This document shows positions 7,788-15,732 of a stretch of 17,617 nt of DNA, piece by piece. How positions within the stretch are numbered: position 1 is the stretch's first letter; the number at the start of each line of letters is the position of its first letter. The DNA comes from Helicobacteraceae bacterium (GTDB lineage Bacteria; Campylobacterota; Campylobacteria; Campylobacterales; SZUA-545), in assembly GCA_031273735.1 (NCBI GenBank), contig JAISRI010000221.1, positions 1 to 17,617 of the forward strand, given 5' to 3'. The notes under the pieces were generated by a model. The model was not told where the DNA came from and did no database searches. It saw only the letters and a program-made list of their open reading frames with translations. A program made the translations under genes and the position numbers.

Positions 7788-8905
7788 GCAGTCAAGTCGT
7801 TATAAATTACGAAGCCATATCTATTGAATGTAGGAGTATTTGCGAGGTTGCGGCTAAGCAACTTTGCCAAATCGACGCGCTTTTACATAAGATTGACGAA
7901 GCGTCGCAGTCCCTACAAAGCGATGAAACGACGGGAATGAAAAGACGGCTTCAGGCGCGCGCGGCGGCTATAAAGTCGCGTATTGAAGAAATTGTGAAGC
8001 AAGCCGAGCTTGTCGGACGGCGCGGACAGGTTTCAACCAACTCCGATTTTCTACGCGGAAACGACGCGCGAGGGATTGTCGCCGCCGCTCAAAGTTTAAG
8101 CGCGGAGGTAAACGGGTTAACAACCGACGATATAGCAAACTACGAAGCGCTTCTTAACGGCTTGCTCAATAAGAAAGTCGCGGCGCACAACCGCGATATG
8201 CGGCTTCGCGCAAGCGGCACGGTCGCATACAACGCGGAGTTTTCCTCCGCGCTTGTAAAGATAGAGGACGAGGCGTTAAAGGGCTTTATTTATCTTGAAT
8301 GGCTTGACAATCGCAACGCGGGAAAGAGTTTTGAAGAGTTAAAGGCGCTTGCCCAAAGCAAAATGAAAGACGGCGCTGAAAACTATTTTAGACAAGAGCG
8401 TAAGCGAATTATCGGCGAGATAGAATCCGAAATGCGAGCGGCTAAATTAGACGATGCAACTATTTCGGAAGTTTTGACGACTCAAAACGCCGATACGAGA
8501 ACCCAAATTGCCGACATACGCAAAAAGGCTACAGAGGAGCTTGTCGGAGAAGCCGTCAGAAAAAAAACCTTAAAGGTTGTAATGGAATGTATAGAGAGCA
8601 AAGGGTTTATCGTTGATAAAAAGAACATAAAGTTACAACGCGAAAAGAACGAGGTTGTAATGCTTGCTCAAAAGGCGAGCGGCGAGAGCGCCGAGTTTCG
8701 CGTTATGCTTGATGGAAAATTCATATACCGCTTTGACGGCTATGAGGGGCAAGCCTGCCAAAACGATATACAGCCGTTTATGCAAGACCTAGCGGATATA
8801 TACGGCATTAAGGTAACAAACGCGCAGGAAATATGGGCGAATCCAGATAAGATTTCCACGCAAAAATATCAACAAATAAAGACCAAAACAAATGAGGAGC
8901 GGTAA
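7784..8905 (+). CDS. 373-aa coiled-coil protein of unknown function
   Basis: The family is not recognised. Residues about 15-80 form a heptad-rich helix with two early cysteines, and residues 180-260 are again strongly helical and charged. A compact alpha/beta C-terminal part (about 265-373) carries strands such as VVMLAQKASG and EFRVMLDGKFIYRF. There is no signal peptide or membrane segment. The segment I314-Y-R-F-D-G319-Y-E-G322 partly resembles a glycyl-radical motif. This deserves attention because an NrdG-like activase is encoded two genes downstream, but the match is imperfect. The ATG overlaps the preceding stop as ATGA, with GAGGG (7773-7777) as ribosome binding site. The stop is 6 nt before the AAA+ gene. 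It may be an adaptor or scaffold of the complex; this is inferred from architecture only. Confidence 0.65.
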   Translation: MSSQVVINYEAISIECRSICEVAAKQLCQIDALLHKIDEASQSLQSDETTGMKRRLQARAAAIKSRIEEIVKQAELVGRRGQVSTNSDFLRGNDARGIVAAAQSLSAEVNGLTTDDIANYEALLNGLLNKKVAAHNRDMRLRASGTVAYNAEFSSALVKIEDEALKGFIYLEWLDNRNAGKSFEELKALAQSKMKDGAENYFRQERKRIIGEIESEMRAAKLDDATISEVLTTQNADTRTQIADIRKKATEELVGEAVRKKTLKVVMECIESKGFIVDKKNIKLQREKNEVVMLAQKASGESAEFRVMLDGKFIYRFDGYEGQACQNDIQPFMQDLADIYGIKVTNAQEIWANPDKISTQKYQQIKTKTNEER

Positions 8906-8911
8906 AAGGCT

Positions 8912-10744
8912 ATGGCCCTTACATCGAATTTTAATAGGTTAAAACGCGAGGTCGGTATAAAACGTTGCGTCATATTAGATGGCAACGTCGGCGATGTATA
9001 CCTTGACGAAAAGGGCAAAATTGTAAACATAAAAGAATACCTTACGCAGACGTTCAAGGTTATGGACTACGACAACGTGATCTATTGGGATAGAGCGGAA
9101 GGCATAGACGGCGACATAGCGCATTTGAAAATAATTGACGAGGTAGAAGTTGCGGGCGATGAATACTCTTTTGACGACGAACCAAAAGCCGCCGCGTCGC
9201 AAAAGAAAACGGGGAGCGGTCAGTTCAAAACGCCCGCCGAAATTTTTAATATCGTCTTTAAGAACCTGACGAATAAAAACCGTAAAATCGCTTTTGTGTT
9301 GAACTGGGCGGATTATTTGTTTTCCGCAAACGGTTTTTCGGAGGACGAGCGGCTGAATCTCACATTGCTTTCAAAAGCGATAAAAGATAAAAAGGTCGAT
9401 TATAATTCCACTGATATAAACGAAAGCGCGATAATTATTGTTGCGAACAAGCTATCTACGCTCCCGATTTCGTTTTACCAAAGCAACCCAGAAGTAAGCG
9501 CAATTACGCTTTCGCGCCCCGATCGCGAGGAGCGCGAGAGGTTACTCGAAAAGATAGCGAGCGGCTTCGACGTAAAACTTAAACCCAACGAAACGCTTTT
9601 GAATTGCGACAAAAAAAGCGAATATATCGATATGCTCGACGACTTCACCAATCGCGAGATTATTCAAATGGCGCGGCTTTCCCGTAAGGAAGCCAAGCTG
9701 ACGTTCGAGAAATTGTTTTGGCTATTTAAGTATGGCGAAAAGGATAACCCGTGGGAAAAGCTTGACTACGACGAGGTTAAACGTATAAAGAAAAAGCTCG
9801 CCGAGCGCGTTGTCGGGCAGGACGAGGCAATCGAGAAAATCGAAAAGGTCGTCGTTAAAGCGCATATGGGCTTAACGGGAATGCATAAGGCGTCAAGCCG
9901 CTCTATGCCCAAAGGCGTTCTGTTTTTTGTTGGACCAACGGGCGTCGGTAAAACCGAGCTTTCAAAGACGCTCGCTAAGTTTCTATTCGGCGACGAACAG
10001 GCATGTATTCGTTTTGATATGAGCGAATACGCGCAGGAAAACAGCGACCAAAAGCTCATCGGCGCGCCCCCTGGATATGTCGGATACGAAGAGGGAGGAC
10101 AGCTTACAAATGCGATAAAAGAAAAGCCGTTCAGCGTCATTTTATTTGACGAAATAGAAAAAGCGGCAAAGCCTAACCCGCGCATTCTCGATATTTTTTT
10201 GCAGATTTTGGAGGACGGTCGGCTTACCGACAGCAAAGGCGAAACGGCGTATTTTTCCGAAAGCGTTATAATTTTTACGTCAAACCTTGGAGCTGGCGAG
10301 GTTAGCCCAGCAGGAAGCAATGAGGAAACTGCGGCGGAGTTTATCCGTATTGTTAAAAATTACTTTGATAACGAGATAAAGCGTCCAGAAATTCTAGGTC
10401 GTATAGGATATAGCAATATCGTGCCGTTTAACTTTATTCGCGATCGCGAGTTTATGGTCGAGATTGCAAAATCCAAGCTTAACCCGATAAAGGTTGCGAT
10501 TGACGAAAAATACCGCCTTAATTTAGAGTTTGAAAACGAGACGACGTTTATCAAACACATACTCGACGACGCGGACACAGCGAAAGGCGGACGCGACATA
10601 TTAAACGCCATAAACGATAAATTGCTCGACGGACTCGCCTTGTTTTTGTTTGAACATAAGCGCGACCTTCTGAATTATCGCGGAGCAAAGGTAGTCGTTC
10701 GCACAGGCGAGAACGGCTTGGAGTTTGAGTTTGAAAACGGATAG
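8912..10744 (+). CDS. ClpA/B-type AAA+ ATPase with degenerate N-terminal AAA-like half
   Basis: The 610-aa protein has a complete Clp class D2-type AAA+ module in its C-terminal half. It shows VVGQDEAI (300-307), Walker A GPTGVGKT (341-348), a pore-loop region GAPPGYVGYEEGG, Walker B VILFDEIEKA (D413, E414), sensor 1 IFTSNLG, a candidate arginine finger in LGRIG (R497) and sensor 2 GGRDI (G559-G560-R561). The N-terminal half (about 1-240) resembles an AAA domain without a P-loop: IAFVLNWADY (126-135) sits where Walker B should be and IIIVANK (174-180) looks like sensor 1, followed by RPDREER. A charged low-complexity linker lies at about 85-105. The Clp N domain, the ClpB M domain and a ClpP-binding tripeptide are not evident, so this is not housekeeping ClpB. 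A protein-remodelling or unfoldase role within the operon complex is inferred. It starts 6 nt after the previous stop. Confidence 0.85.
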   Translation: MALTSNFNRLKREVGIKRCVILDGNVGDVYLDEKGKIVNIKEYLTQTFKVMDYDNVIYWDRAEGIDGDIAHLKIIDEVEVAGDEYSFDDEPKAAASQKKTGSGQFKTPAEIFNIVFKNLTNKNRKIAFVLNWADYLFSANGFSEDERLNLTLLSKAIKDKKVDYNSTDINESAIIIVANKLSTLPISFYQSNPEVSAITLSRPDREERERLLEKIASGFDVKLKPNETLLNCDKKSEYIDMLDDFTNREIIQMARLSRKEAKLTFEKLFWLFKYGEKDNPWEKLDYDEVKRIKKKLAERVVGQDEAIEKIEKVVVKAHMGLTGMHKASSRSMPKGVLFFVGPTGVGKTELSKTLAKFLFGDEQACIRFDMSEYAQENSDQKLIGAPPGYVGYEEGGQLTNAIKEKPFSVILFDEIEKAAKPNPRILDIFLQILEDGRLTDSKGETAYFSESVIIFTSNLGAGEVSPAGSNEETAAEFIRIVKNYFDNEIKRPEILGRIGYSNIVPFNFIRDREFMVEIAKSKLNPIKVAIDEKYRLNLEFENETTFIKHILDDADTAKGGRDILNAINDKLLDGLALFLFEHKRDLLNYRGAKVVVRTGENGLEFEFENG

Positions 10745-10778
10745 CAACGCAGAGATATAACGATAGGTAATTTGCGAG

Positions 10779-11345
10779 ATGGGAGTTACAACTTACTTTC
10801 AACCTAAATTTAACGTTGCCTGCATAAACCGTTGCACCGAAGCGGAGGGACCAGAAAAGCGACTTGCAATATGGTTTCAGGGTTGCGACAAGCGTTGTAA
10901 GGGCTGTTGCAATCCAGAATTGCTCAAATTAAAACCCGCGCATATTCTAACGCTCGACGAATTACTTTTGATAATTGCGGAAGCAAAGAAGCGCTTTGGT
11001 ATCGAGGGCGTAACCTATTTGGGCGGCGAACCCGCGCTTCAGCAAGGGCTTGCGGAACTATCGCGGATTATTCGGACGGCGGGTTTAGGCGCGATATTAT
11101 TCACGGGAAAACAAGAAAGCGAAGTTCGCGCCGATTTGAAAGCCGAAGTCGACCTTATAATCGACGGCGGCTTTGAACAAAATAAACTCGACGACAAGCG
11201 CAACCTTGTCGGTTCGACAAACCAACGTCTAGTATTTATTACCGATCGCTATCGTCCGCACAAGCAATGGTTTTACGCTTCGCGCCCAAAGCGCGTGGAA
11301 ATAAATGTTGCAGATGGGCTATTTATAACGGGCGATAAGATATAG
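10779..11345 (+). CDS. NrdG-like radical SAM protein (anaerobic ribonucleotide-reductase-activase family)
   Basis: The 188-aa protein has the radical SAM cluster motif C36-x3-C40-x2-C43 within FQGCDKRCKGCCNPE, a GGEP SAM-binding motif (82-85) and a C-terminal DGGFEQNKLDD...GSTNQR segment. All of these are characteristic of NrdG-type activases. NrdG uses a [4Fe-4S] cluster and S-adenosylmethionine to install a glycyl radical on NrdD. No nrdD is encoded in this window, and the gene is instead the last member of the helicase/HEPN/AAA+ operon, 34 nt after the AAA+ stop. Its target is therefore probably another operon protein or a nucleic acid; this is inference. The length is close to that of ordinary NrdG proteins. 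The start at ATG 10779 is tentative because no strong Shine-Dalgarno precedes it. A moonlighting housekeeping NrdG is the alternative. Confidence 0.85.
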   Translation: MGVTTYFQPKFNVACINRCTEAEGPEKRLAIWFQGCDKRCKGCCNPELLKLKPAHILTLDELLLIIAEAKKRFGIEGVTYLGGEPALQQGLAELSRIIRTAGLGAILFTGKQESEVRADLKAEVDLIIDGGFEQNKLDDKRNLVGSTNQRLVFITDRYRPHKQWFYASRPKRVEINVADGLFITGDKI

Positions 11346-11483
11346 GAATAAGTCAAAAACGACAGAAACGGATTCTTTACTGAGTAAGCGTTTGTATTTT
11401 GGGGTTGCGTCTTTATTTATCGACGGCGTTTACGAACAAATACGGGCGTATTTTAAAACGCGAGCGGCGTTCTGGCGAGAGCG
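11346..11483. other. Convergent intergenic region with one weak hairpin
   Basis: This 138-bp gap separates the convergent ends of the radical SAM gene and phoR. The only clear structure is AAATAC-GGGC-GTATTT (11438-11453), a 6-bp stem and tetraloop. It is too AT-rich and lacks a proper U-tract on either strand to be called a terminator with confidence. No ORF or RNA gene is seen. Confidence 0.4.
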
Positions 11484-12803
11484 TTAAAGGGCGATAGTAA
11501 CGACGCTACCGACGTTTTCTTTGCTTTTTAGGTCGATCGAGGCGTTGTGAAATAGGACGATATGCTTTACAATCGCAAGACCCAAGCCAGTGCCGCCCGT
11601 CTTTTTCGATCGCGATTTATCAACGCGATAAAAGCGCTCGAATACGCGGTTTTGCGCCGCCTCTGGAATACCAATTCCCGTATCCGATACGATAATTTTC
11701 GTTTGATTTTTCGTTTGTTCGATCGCGATCTTAACGTTTCCGTTTGGCTTGTTGTATTTGATTGCGTTATCGATCAAATTGTAAAGCGCTTCAAATATCA
11801 TCGATCGGTTTGCTTGTATAGCGCCCGCGCCCTCTATATCGATCGATATGTTATTTTCGGCTCTCTTAAACTCAAGCGTTTTTGCCGCTTCGTTTACAAG
11901 CTCCTTTAGATCGATCTCCTCGAACGCTTCCGATCTTTTTCCTTCGTCGAGTTCGGAGATCATAATAATATCTTCTATTAACGTTATTAAACGCGCCGCT
12001 TCGTCTTTAATCTTTCCAAAAAATTCGCGTTTATCGCCTCTTTTTACCATATTGTTGCAAAGCATTTCCGCATAGCCGTAAATACTCGTTAAAGGCGTTT
12101 TTAACTCGTGAGAAACGTTAGCCGAGAACTCTCGGCGCATATCAATCAGTCGCGTTTTTTCGGATAGCTCGCGCTCGATACGTTCGCGTTGCTTAACGAT
12201 CGTTTCCACAAACGGGATAAACTCTTTATACGGCGCGGCTAGATCGGAGTTAATATCTATTTTATTGATTGGCTCAACGATTTTTTTCGCCAAGTTTCCC
12301 GCCCAAAAATAGACGCATACGATCATAGCTAACGCAATGCAAATTACGACGGGAAGCGCATAGAAAAAAGCGCCTAAAAATGAATTGGTAGTTATCGCCG
12401 TTCTTAAAATCGATCCGTCTTTTAATTTTATGGCGTGATAGTAGGTTTCTTCTTTTAAGGAATTTGAAAATCGCTTGCTCTCTCCCGCGCCGTTTATTAA
12501 CGCCTCTTTGACCTCTTGGCGATCGATATGGTTTTCTAATTTTGCCGCGTTGATCGCGCTGTCGTAATCTACGTCTCCATTTGCGGCGATCAGAGTTACG
12601 CGAATGCGATCGCTTCGCTTAGCGCCAAGCTCTTTGATAGCCTCTTTGGCGCTCGCGTTCTCATAGGTCGCCGCGAAGAGTTTTAACTCGTTTCGCGCCT
12701 CTTTAGAATATCCGTTATAAAAGGCTAGGCATAGCGCAATAGAAAGCATTAAAATTGTGGCGATCGCCAAGATCGTCATATTAACGTATATTCGTCTCCT
12801 CAC
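11484..12803 (-). CDS. phoR: Phosphate-regulon sensor histidine kinase PhoR
   Basis: The 439-aa membrane kinase is the last gene of the pst/pho operon. It has an N-terminal membrane segment (about 9-30), a periplasmic region (31-144), a second membrane segment (about 146-168) and a short linker. The HisKA domain has H232 in SHELKTP, and the HATPase domain has an N box NLIDN (342-346), G1 DTGIGIP (374-380) and G2 GGTGLGL (403-409). No PAS domain fits in the roughly 55 residues between the second membrane segment and H232, unlike E. coli PhoR. The 113-residue extracytoplasmic region is in contrast sizeable. The start is GTG 12803, which overlaps the phoB TGA as GTGA. Kinase identity is certain. 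The assignment to PhoR rests on the cotranscribed phoB, phoU and pst genes. Confidence 0.9.
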   Translation of the reverse strand: MRRRIYVNMTILAIATILMLSIALCLAFYNGYSKEARNELKLFAATYENASAKEAIKELGAKRSDRIRVTLIAANGDVDYDSAINAAKLENHIDRQEVKEALINGAGESKRFSNSLKEETYYHAIKLKDGSILRTAITTNSFLGAFFYALPVVICIALAMIVCVYFWAGNLAKKIVEPINKIDINSDLAAPYKEFIPFVETIVKQRERIERELSEKTRLIDMRREFSANVSHELKTPLTSIYGYAEMLCNNMVKRGDKREFFGKIKDEAARLITLIEDIIMISELDEGKRSEAFEEIDLKELVNEAAKTLEFKRAENNISIDIEGAGAIQANRSMIFEALYNLIDNAIKYNKPNGNVKIAIEQTKNQTKIIVSDTGIGIPEAAQNRVFERFYRVDKSRSKKTGGTGLGLAIVKHIVLFHNASIDLKSKENVGSVVTIAL

Positions 12804-13498
12804 GACTTTTCTCGTATCTTATAACCTACGTTGCGGACGGTTTTGATCATATCGCCAGCGTCGCCTAGTTTTTGCCGCAAAGATTTAACGTGCATATCGA
12901 CGGTTCGGCTTTGGCTTGTTCCTATAAAATCAAATCCCCAAGCCTGTTCTAAAAGCGTATCGCGCGTTAAGACGATCCCGACGTTTCTCATCAAACAGCT
13001 AAGTAGCTCGAACTCTTTATAGGTTAAAACGATCTCTTTGTCGTCTAAAAAAACGGCGCGGCTATCGTTGCGCAAAACGAGCGATCCGATCGCAAGCTCG
13101 TTTGATCTATCCGACGTTTCGCTTCTGCGAAGCACGGCTTTTATACGCGAAATAACCTCTAAAACTGAAAATGGTTTTGTGATGTAATCGTCCGCGCCTA
13201 GATCAAGCCCTTTTATACGATCTAGCTCCGCGCCTTTAGCTGTAAGCATAATTATCGGTAAAGTTTTTGTTTTTTCGGATTCTTTTAGCTTTTTTAATAT
13301 CCAAACGCCGTCCTCTTTTGGCAACATAATATCCAATAAAATCAAAGACGGCGTCGTTTTAATCATAGCGTTTTTCAAACCGCCGTAATCGTCAAAACCT
13401 TCCGTCTTAAATCCCACCGACGAAAGGGCATACATAACCATTTCGCGTATATTATCGTCGTCTTCTACCATAAAAATTGTTTGCGCCTTTTTACCCAT
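12800..13498 (-). CDS. phoB: Phosphate-regulon response regulator PhoB (OmpR family)
   Basis: The 232-aa protein has a receiver domain with acidic pocket E12-D13-D14, phosphoacceptor D56 in LILLDIMLP, T86 in MLTAK and K108 in TKPF. A C-terminal winged-helix DNA-binding domain (about 130-232) follows, with LTYKEFELL, the recognition region SRTVDMHVKSLRQKLG and a terminal TVRNVGYKI. It is phosphorylated by PhoR when phosphate is scarce and activates pho-regulon promoters, probably including the one before pstS. The ATG lies one base after the phoU stop (TGA-T-ATG). The end overlaps phoR by 4 nt, so the two partners are translationally coupled. Confidence 0.92.
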   Translation of the reverse strand: MGKKAQTIFMVEDDDNIREMVMYALSSVGFKTEGFDDYGGLKNAMIKTTPSLILLDIMLPKEDGVWILKKLKESEKTKTLPIIMLTAKGAELDRIKGLDLGADDYITKPFSVLEVISRIKAVLRRSETSDRSNELAIGSLVLRNDSRAVFLDDKEIVLTYKEFELLSCLMRNVGIVLTRDTLLEQAWGFDFIGTSQSRTVDMHVKSLRQKLGDAGDMIKTVRNVGYKIREKS

Positions 13499-13499
13499 A

Positions 13500-14159
13500 T
13501 CAGATAACTTGCGCCTCCTTATGCTTTCCGCTAATCGAGAATATAGCCCACTCGGCGATATTAACCGCGTGATCGCCTATGCGCTCGTAATATTTGGCGA
13601 TCTGCAAAAGATCAAAGCACTGTTCGCCGTTATTTATATCCTTATGCACAAGCTCGATCATATCCATTTTTACCGCAATGTAAAGGTTATCGACCGTGTC
13701 GTCGTAGGCGATCACGCTATTTGCCGTTTCGCTATCGCCCTTTACGAAAGCGTCCACGCTGGCGGCGACCATCTTTTTTGTCGCTTCCGCCATCTGCGAT
13801 ATGCGGCTTAGCTCTTTAAGATATTTCTTATCCGCCAGATATTCGCAAAGCTCGGCTATATCGGCGGCGTGATCGGCTATGCGTTCCATATCGGTGATCA
13901 TTTTCAGCGCGGCGGAAACGGCGCGTAAATCCCGCGCTACAGGTTGCTGCCTTAACAGTATCTTTAAGCAAAGGCTTTCGATTCGCTTTTCCATATCGTC
14001 GATTCGATCGTCGCCCTCAATCACCTCTTGCGCCAATATCGCGTCGTGTTCCTCTAACGCCTTCTTCGCCTTTGCTATAGCGTTTTCGATCAACTTGCCC
14101 ATCTCGATTAGATCGTTGTTTAGCTCCGTTAGTTGCTCTTCAAATCGACTTCGTATCAT
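13500..14159 (-). CDS. phoU: Phosphate transport system regulator PhoU
   Basis: The 219-aa, all-helical cytoplasmic protein has two PhoU repeats. Each carries the metal-binding E-x-x-x-D type motif: MERIADHAADIAE in the first repeat and YYERIGDHAVNIAE in the second. PhoU links the PstSCAB transporter to PhoR and keeps the pho regulon off when phosphate is plentiful. Length and both motifs match the usual family. The ATG overlaps the pstB stop as ATGA. Its place between pstB and phoB fits the signalling path from transporter to two-component system. Confidence 0.95.
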   Translation of the reverse strand: MIRSRFEEQLTELNNDLIEMGKLIENAIAKAKKALEEHDAILAQEVIEGDDRIDDMEKRIESLCLKILLRQQPVARDLRAVSAALKMITDMERIADHAADIAELCEYLADKKYLKELSRISQMAEATKKMVAASVDAFVKGDSETANSVIAYDDTVDNLYIAVKMDMIELVHKDINNGEQCFDLLQIAKYYERIGDHAVNIAEWAIFSISGKHKEAQVI

Positions 14160-14908
14160 CCGAATCTCCCCGTAACGTAATCTTCAGTTCGTTTATCTTT
14201 GGGTCTGGCGAAAACCTCTTCCGTCGCGCCCTGTTCTATCGCCTCTCCAAGTAGGAAAAAGACGGTTTTATCGCTAATTCTCGCCGCCTGCTGCATATTG
14301 TGCGTTACAATCGCGATGCTGTATCGCTCGCTTAACTCGAGTAGCAACTCTTCAATCTTGCCCGTAGAGATCGGATCAAGCGCGCTGGTAGGCTCGTCTA
14401 AAAGTAGCGCCTCCGGCGAAACGGCGAGCGCCCGCGCTATGCAAAGGCGTTGCTGTTGCCCGCCCGAAAGACTAAGCGCGGATTCAAACAATCTATCCTT
14501 CGCCTCCTCCCACATAGCGGCGTTTTTTAGCGAAGTTTCTACGATTTCGTCTAGTTCGGCGCGGCGTTTTACGCCGTGCGTTCGCGCCCCAAAAGCGATA
14601 TTGTCGTATACGCTCATAGGGAACGGATTGGGCTTTTGAAAGACCATACCAACTCGCTTTCTTAGTATATTAACGTCCATATTCGCGTAAATATCCTCGC
14701 CAAAAAGCCGCGTTTCTCCTGTAATTTTACAGCCCTCGATAAGATCGTTCATACGATTTAGCGTCCTAAGCAGAGTTGATTTGCCGCAACCGGACGGTCC
14801 TATAAACGCCGTTATTTCGCCCTCTTTAATATCCATTTCAATCTTTTTTAGCGCGTGAAAGCCGCCGTAATAAAGATTTAACTCCCTGATTTCAAAACAG
14901 TTTCTCAC
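14156..14908 (-). CDS. pstB: Phosphate ABC transporter ATP-binding protein PstB
   Basis: The 250-aa ABC ATPase drives phosphate import through PstC and PstA. It shows Walker A GPSGCGKST (37-45), a Q-loop QKPNPFPMSVYDN that is characteristic of PstB, ABC signature LSGGQQQR (147-154), Walker B LLLDEP (D171, E172) and the H-loop H203 in VTHNMQQA. Length is normal for PstB. The start is GTG 14908, overlapping the pstA TGA as GTGA. The TGA end overlaps phoU. Confidence 0.96.
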   Translation of the reverse strand: MRNCFEIRELNLYYGGFHALKKIEMDIKEGEITAFIGPSGCGKSTLLRTLNRMNDLIEGCKITGETRLFGEDIYANMDVNILRKRVGMVFQKPNPFPMSVYDNIAFGARTHGVKRRAELDEIVETSLKNAAMWEEAKDRLFESALSLSGGQQQRLCIARALAVSPEALLLDEPTSALDPISTGKIEELLLELSERYSIAIVTHNMQQAARISDKTVFFLLGEAIEQGATEEVFARPKDKRTEDYVTGRFG

Positions 14909-15732
14909 CCTTTGCTCCCCAATCGTTTTGCGATTCTCGACGCGGCTATGTTGATCAATACTACGACGATCAGCAAGATAACAGCCGTAGCGTATCCTTC
15001 GTTTATATGCAGTCCTTCGCCCGAAAGCGCAAACATATGCACGGACATCGTTCGCGCCGATTGCATAGGATCTAAAGGTATCTGCGCCACCGTTCCCGCC
15101 GTGTAGATCAACGCGGCGCTCTCGCCTACGATACGCCCGATCGCAAGAATAATCCCCGCGGCGATACCGGGCATAGCGGCGGGCAAGACGATTCTAAAAA
15201 CCGTGCGCAACTTACCCGCGCCAAGCCCGAAAGCCCCTTCGCGGTAAGCGTCAGGCACGGCTTTTAACGCCTCTTCGCTACTTCGCATAATTAACGGCAA
15301 AATCATAATCGCAAGCGTGAAAGCCCCCGCGATCAACGAAAAGCCCCAACCCAAAAAAGTAACGAAAAACAACATTCCAAAAAGCCCGTATACGATCGAC
15401 GGAATACCAGAAAGCGTCTCCGTCGTAACGCGAACGCACGATACGGCTCTGTTTCCGCGTTTTGCGTATTCTACAAGGTAAATAGCCGAAAAAACGCCTA
15501 ACGGAATGGCGATAAGAAGCGAAAAGATCGTGATCATCACGGTCGAGATCATCGCCGGCATTAGCGAAACGTTCTCGCTGTTGTAGTTCAACTCAAAAAG
15601 CGACGGTTTAATATACGGAATGCCTTTTACGAGTATAAAGCCTACAATGTATAGCAAAGCGCAAAAGGTAACGCACGCCGAGACCCAAGTAATAATCGCC
15701 ATAAACCTTTCGCTAGCTCTTTGCGATCTCAT
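14905..15732 (-). CDS. pstA: Phosphate ABC transporter permease PstA
   Basis: The 275-aa inner-membrane permease has about six hydrophobic segments, the first around residues 10-36. It contains the PstA/PstC signature ETLSGIPSIVYGLFGM and an EAA-type cytoplasmic loop GAFGLGAGKLRTVFRIVLP that contacts PstB, followed by GRIVGESAALIYTAG. With PstC it forms the phosphate channel. The ATG at 15732 overlaps the pstC stop as ATGA, and the end overlaps pstB as GTGA. Confidence 0.95.
   Translation of the reverse strand: MRSQRASERFMAIITWVSACVTFCALLYIVGFILVKGIPYIKPSLFELNYNSENVSLMPAMISTVMITIFSLLIAIPLGVFSAIYLVEYAKRGNRAVSCVRVTTETLSGIPSIVYGLFGMLFFVTFLGWGFSLIAGAFTLAIMILPLIMRSSEEALKAVPDAYREGAFGLGAGKLRTVFRIVLPAAMPGIAAGIILAIGRIVGESAALIYTAGTVAQIPLDPMQSARTMSVHMFALSGEGLHINEGYATAVILLIVVVLINIAASRIAKRLGSKG

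Noticed and set aside
9766..10320. 184-aa open frame antisense to the AAA+ gene
   Set aside because: It lies wholly inside a gene with intact AAA+ motifs and has no start signal or family match.
8912..10744. Housekeeping clpB or clpA
   Set aside because: It lacks the Clp N domain, the ClpB M domain and a P-loop in the first AAA half, is shorter than ClpB, and sits in an unrelated operon.
11438..11453. Intrinsic terminator between the convergent operons
   Set aside because: The 6-bp AT-rich stem is weak and not followed by a proper T-run on either strand, so it is described only as a weak hairpin.
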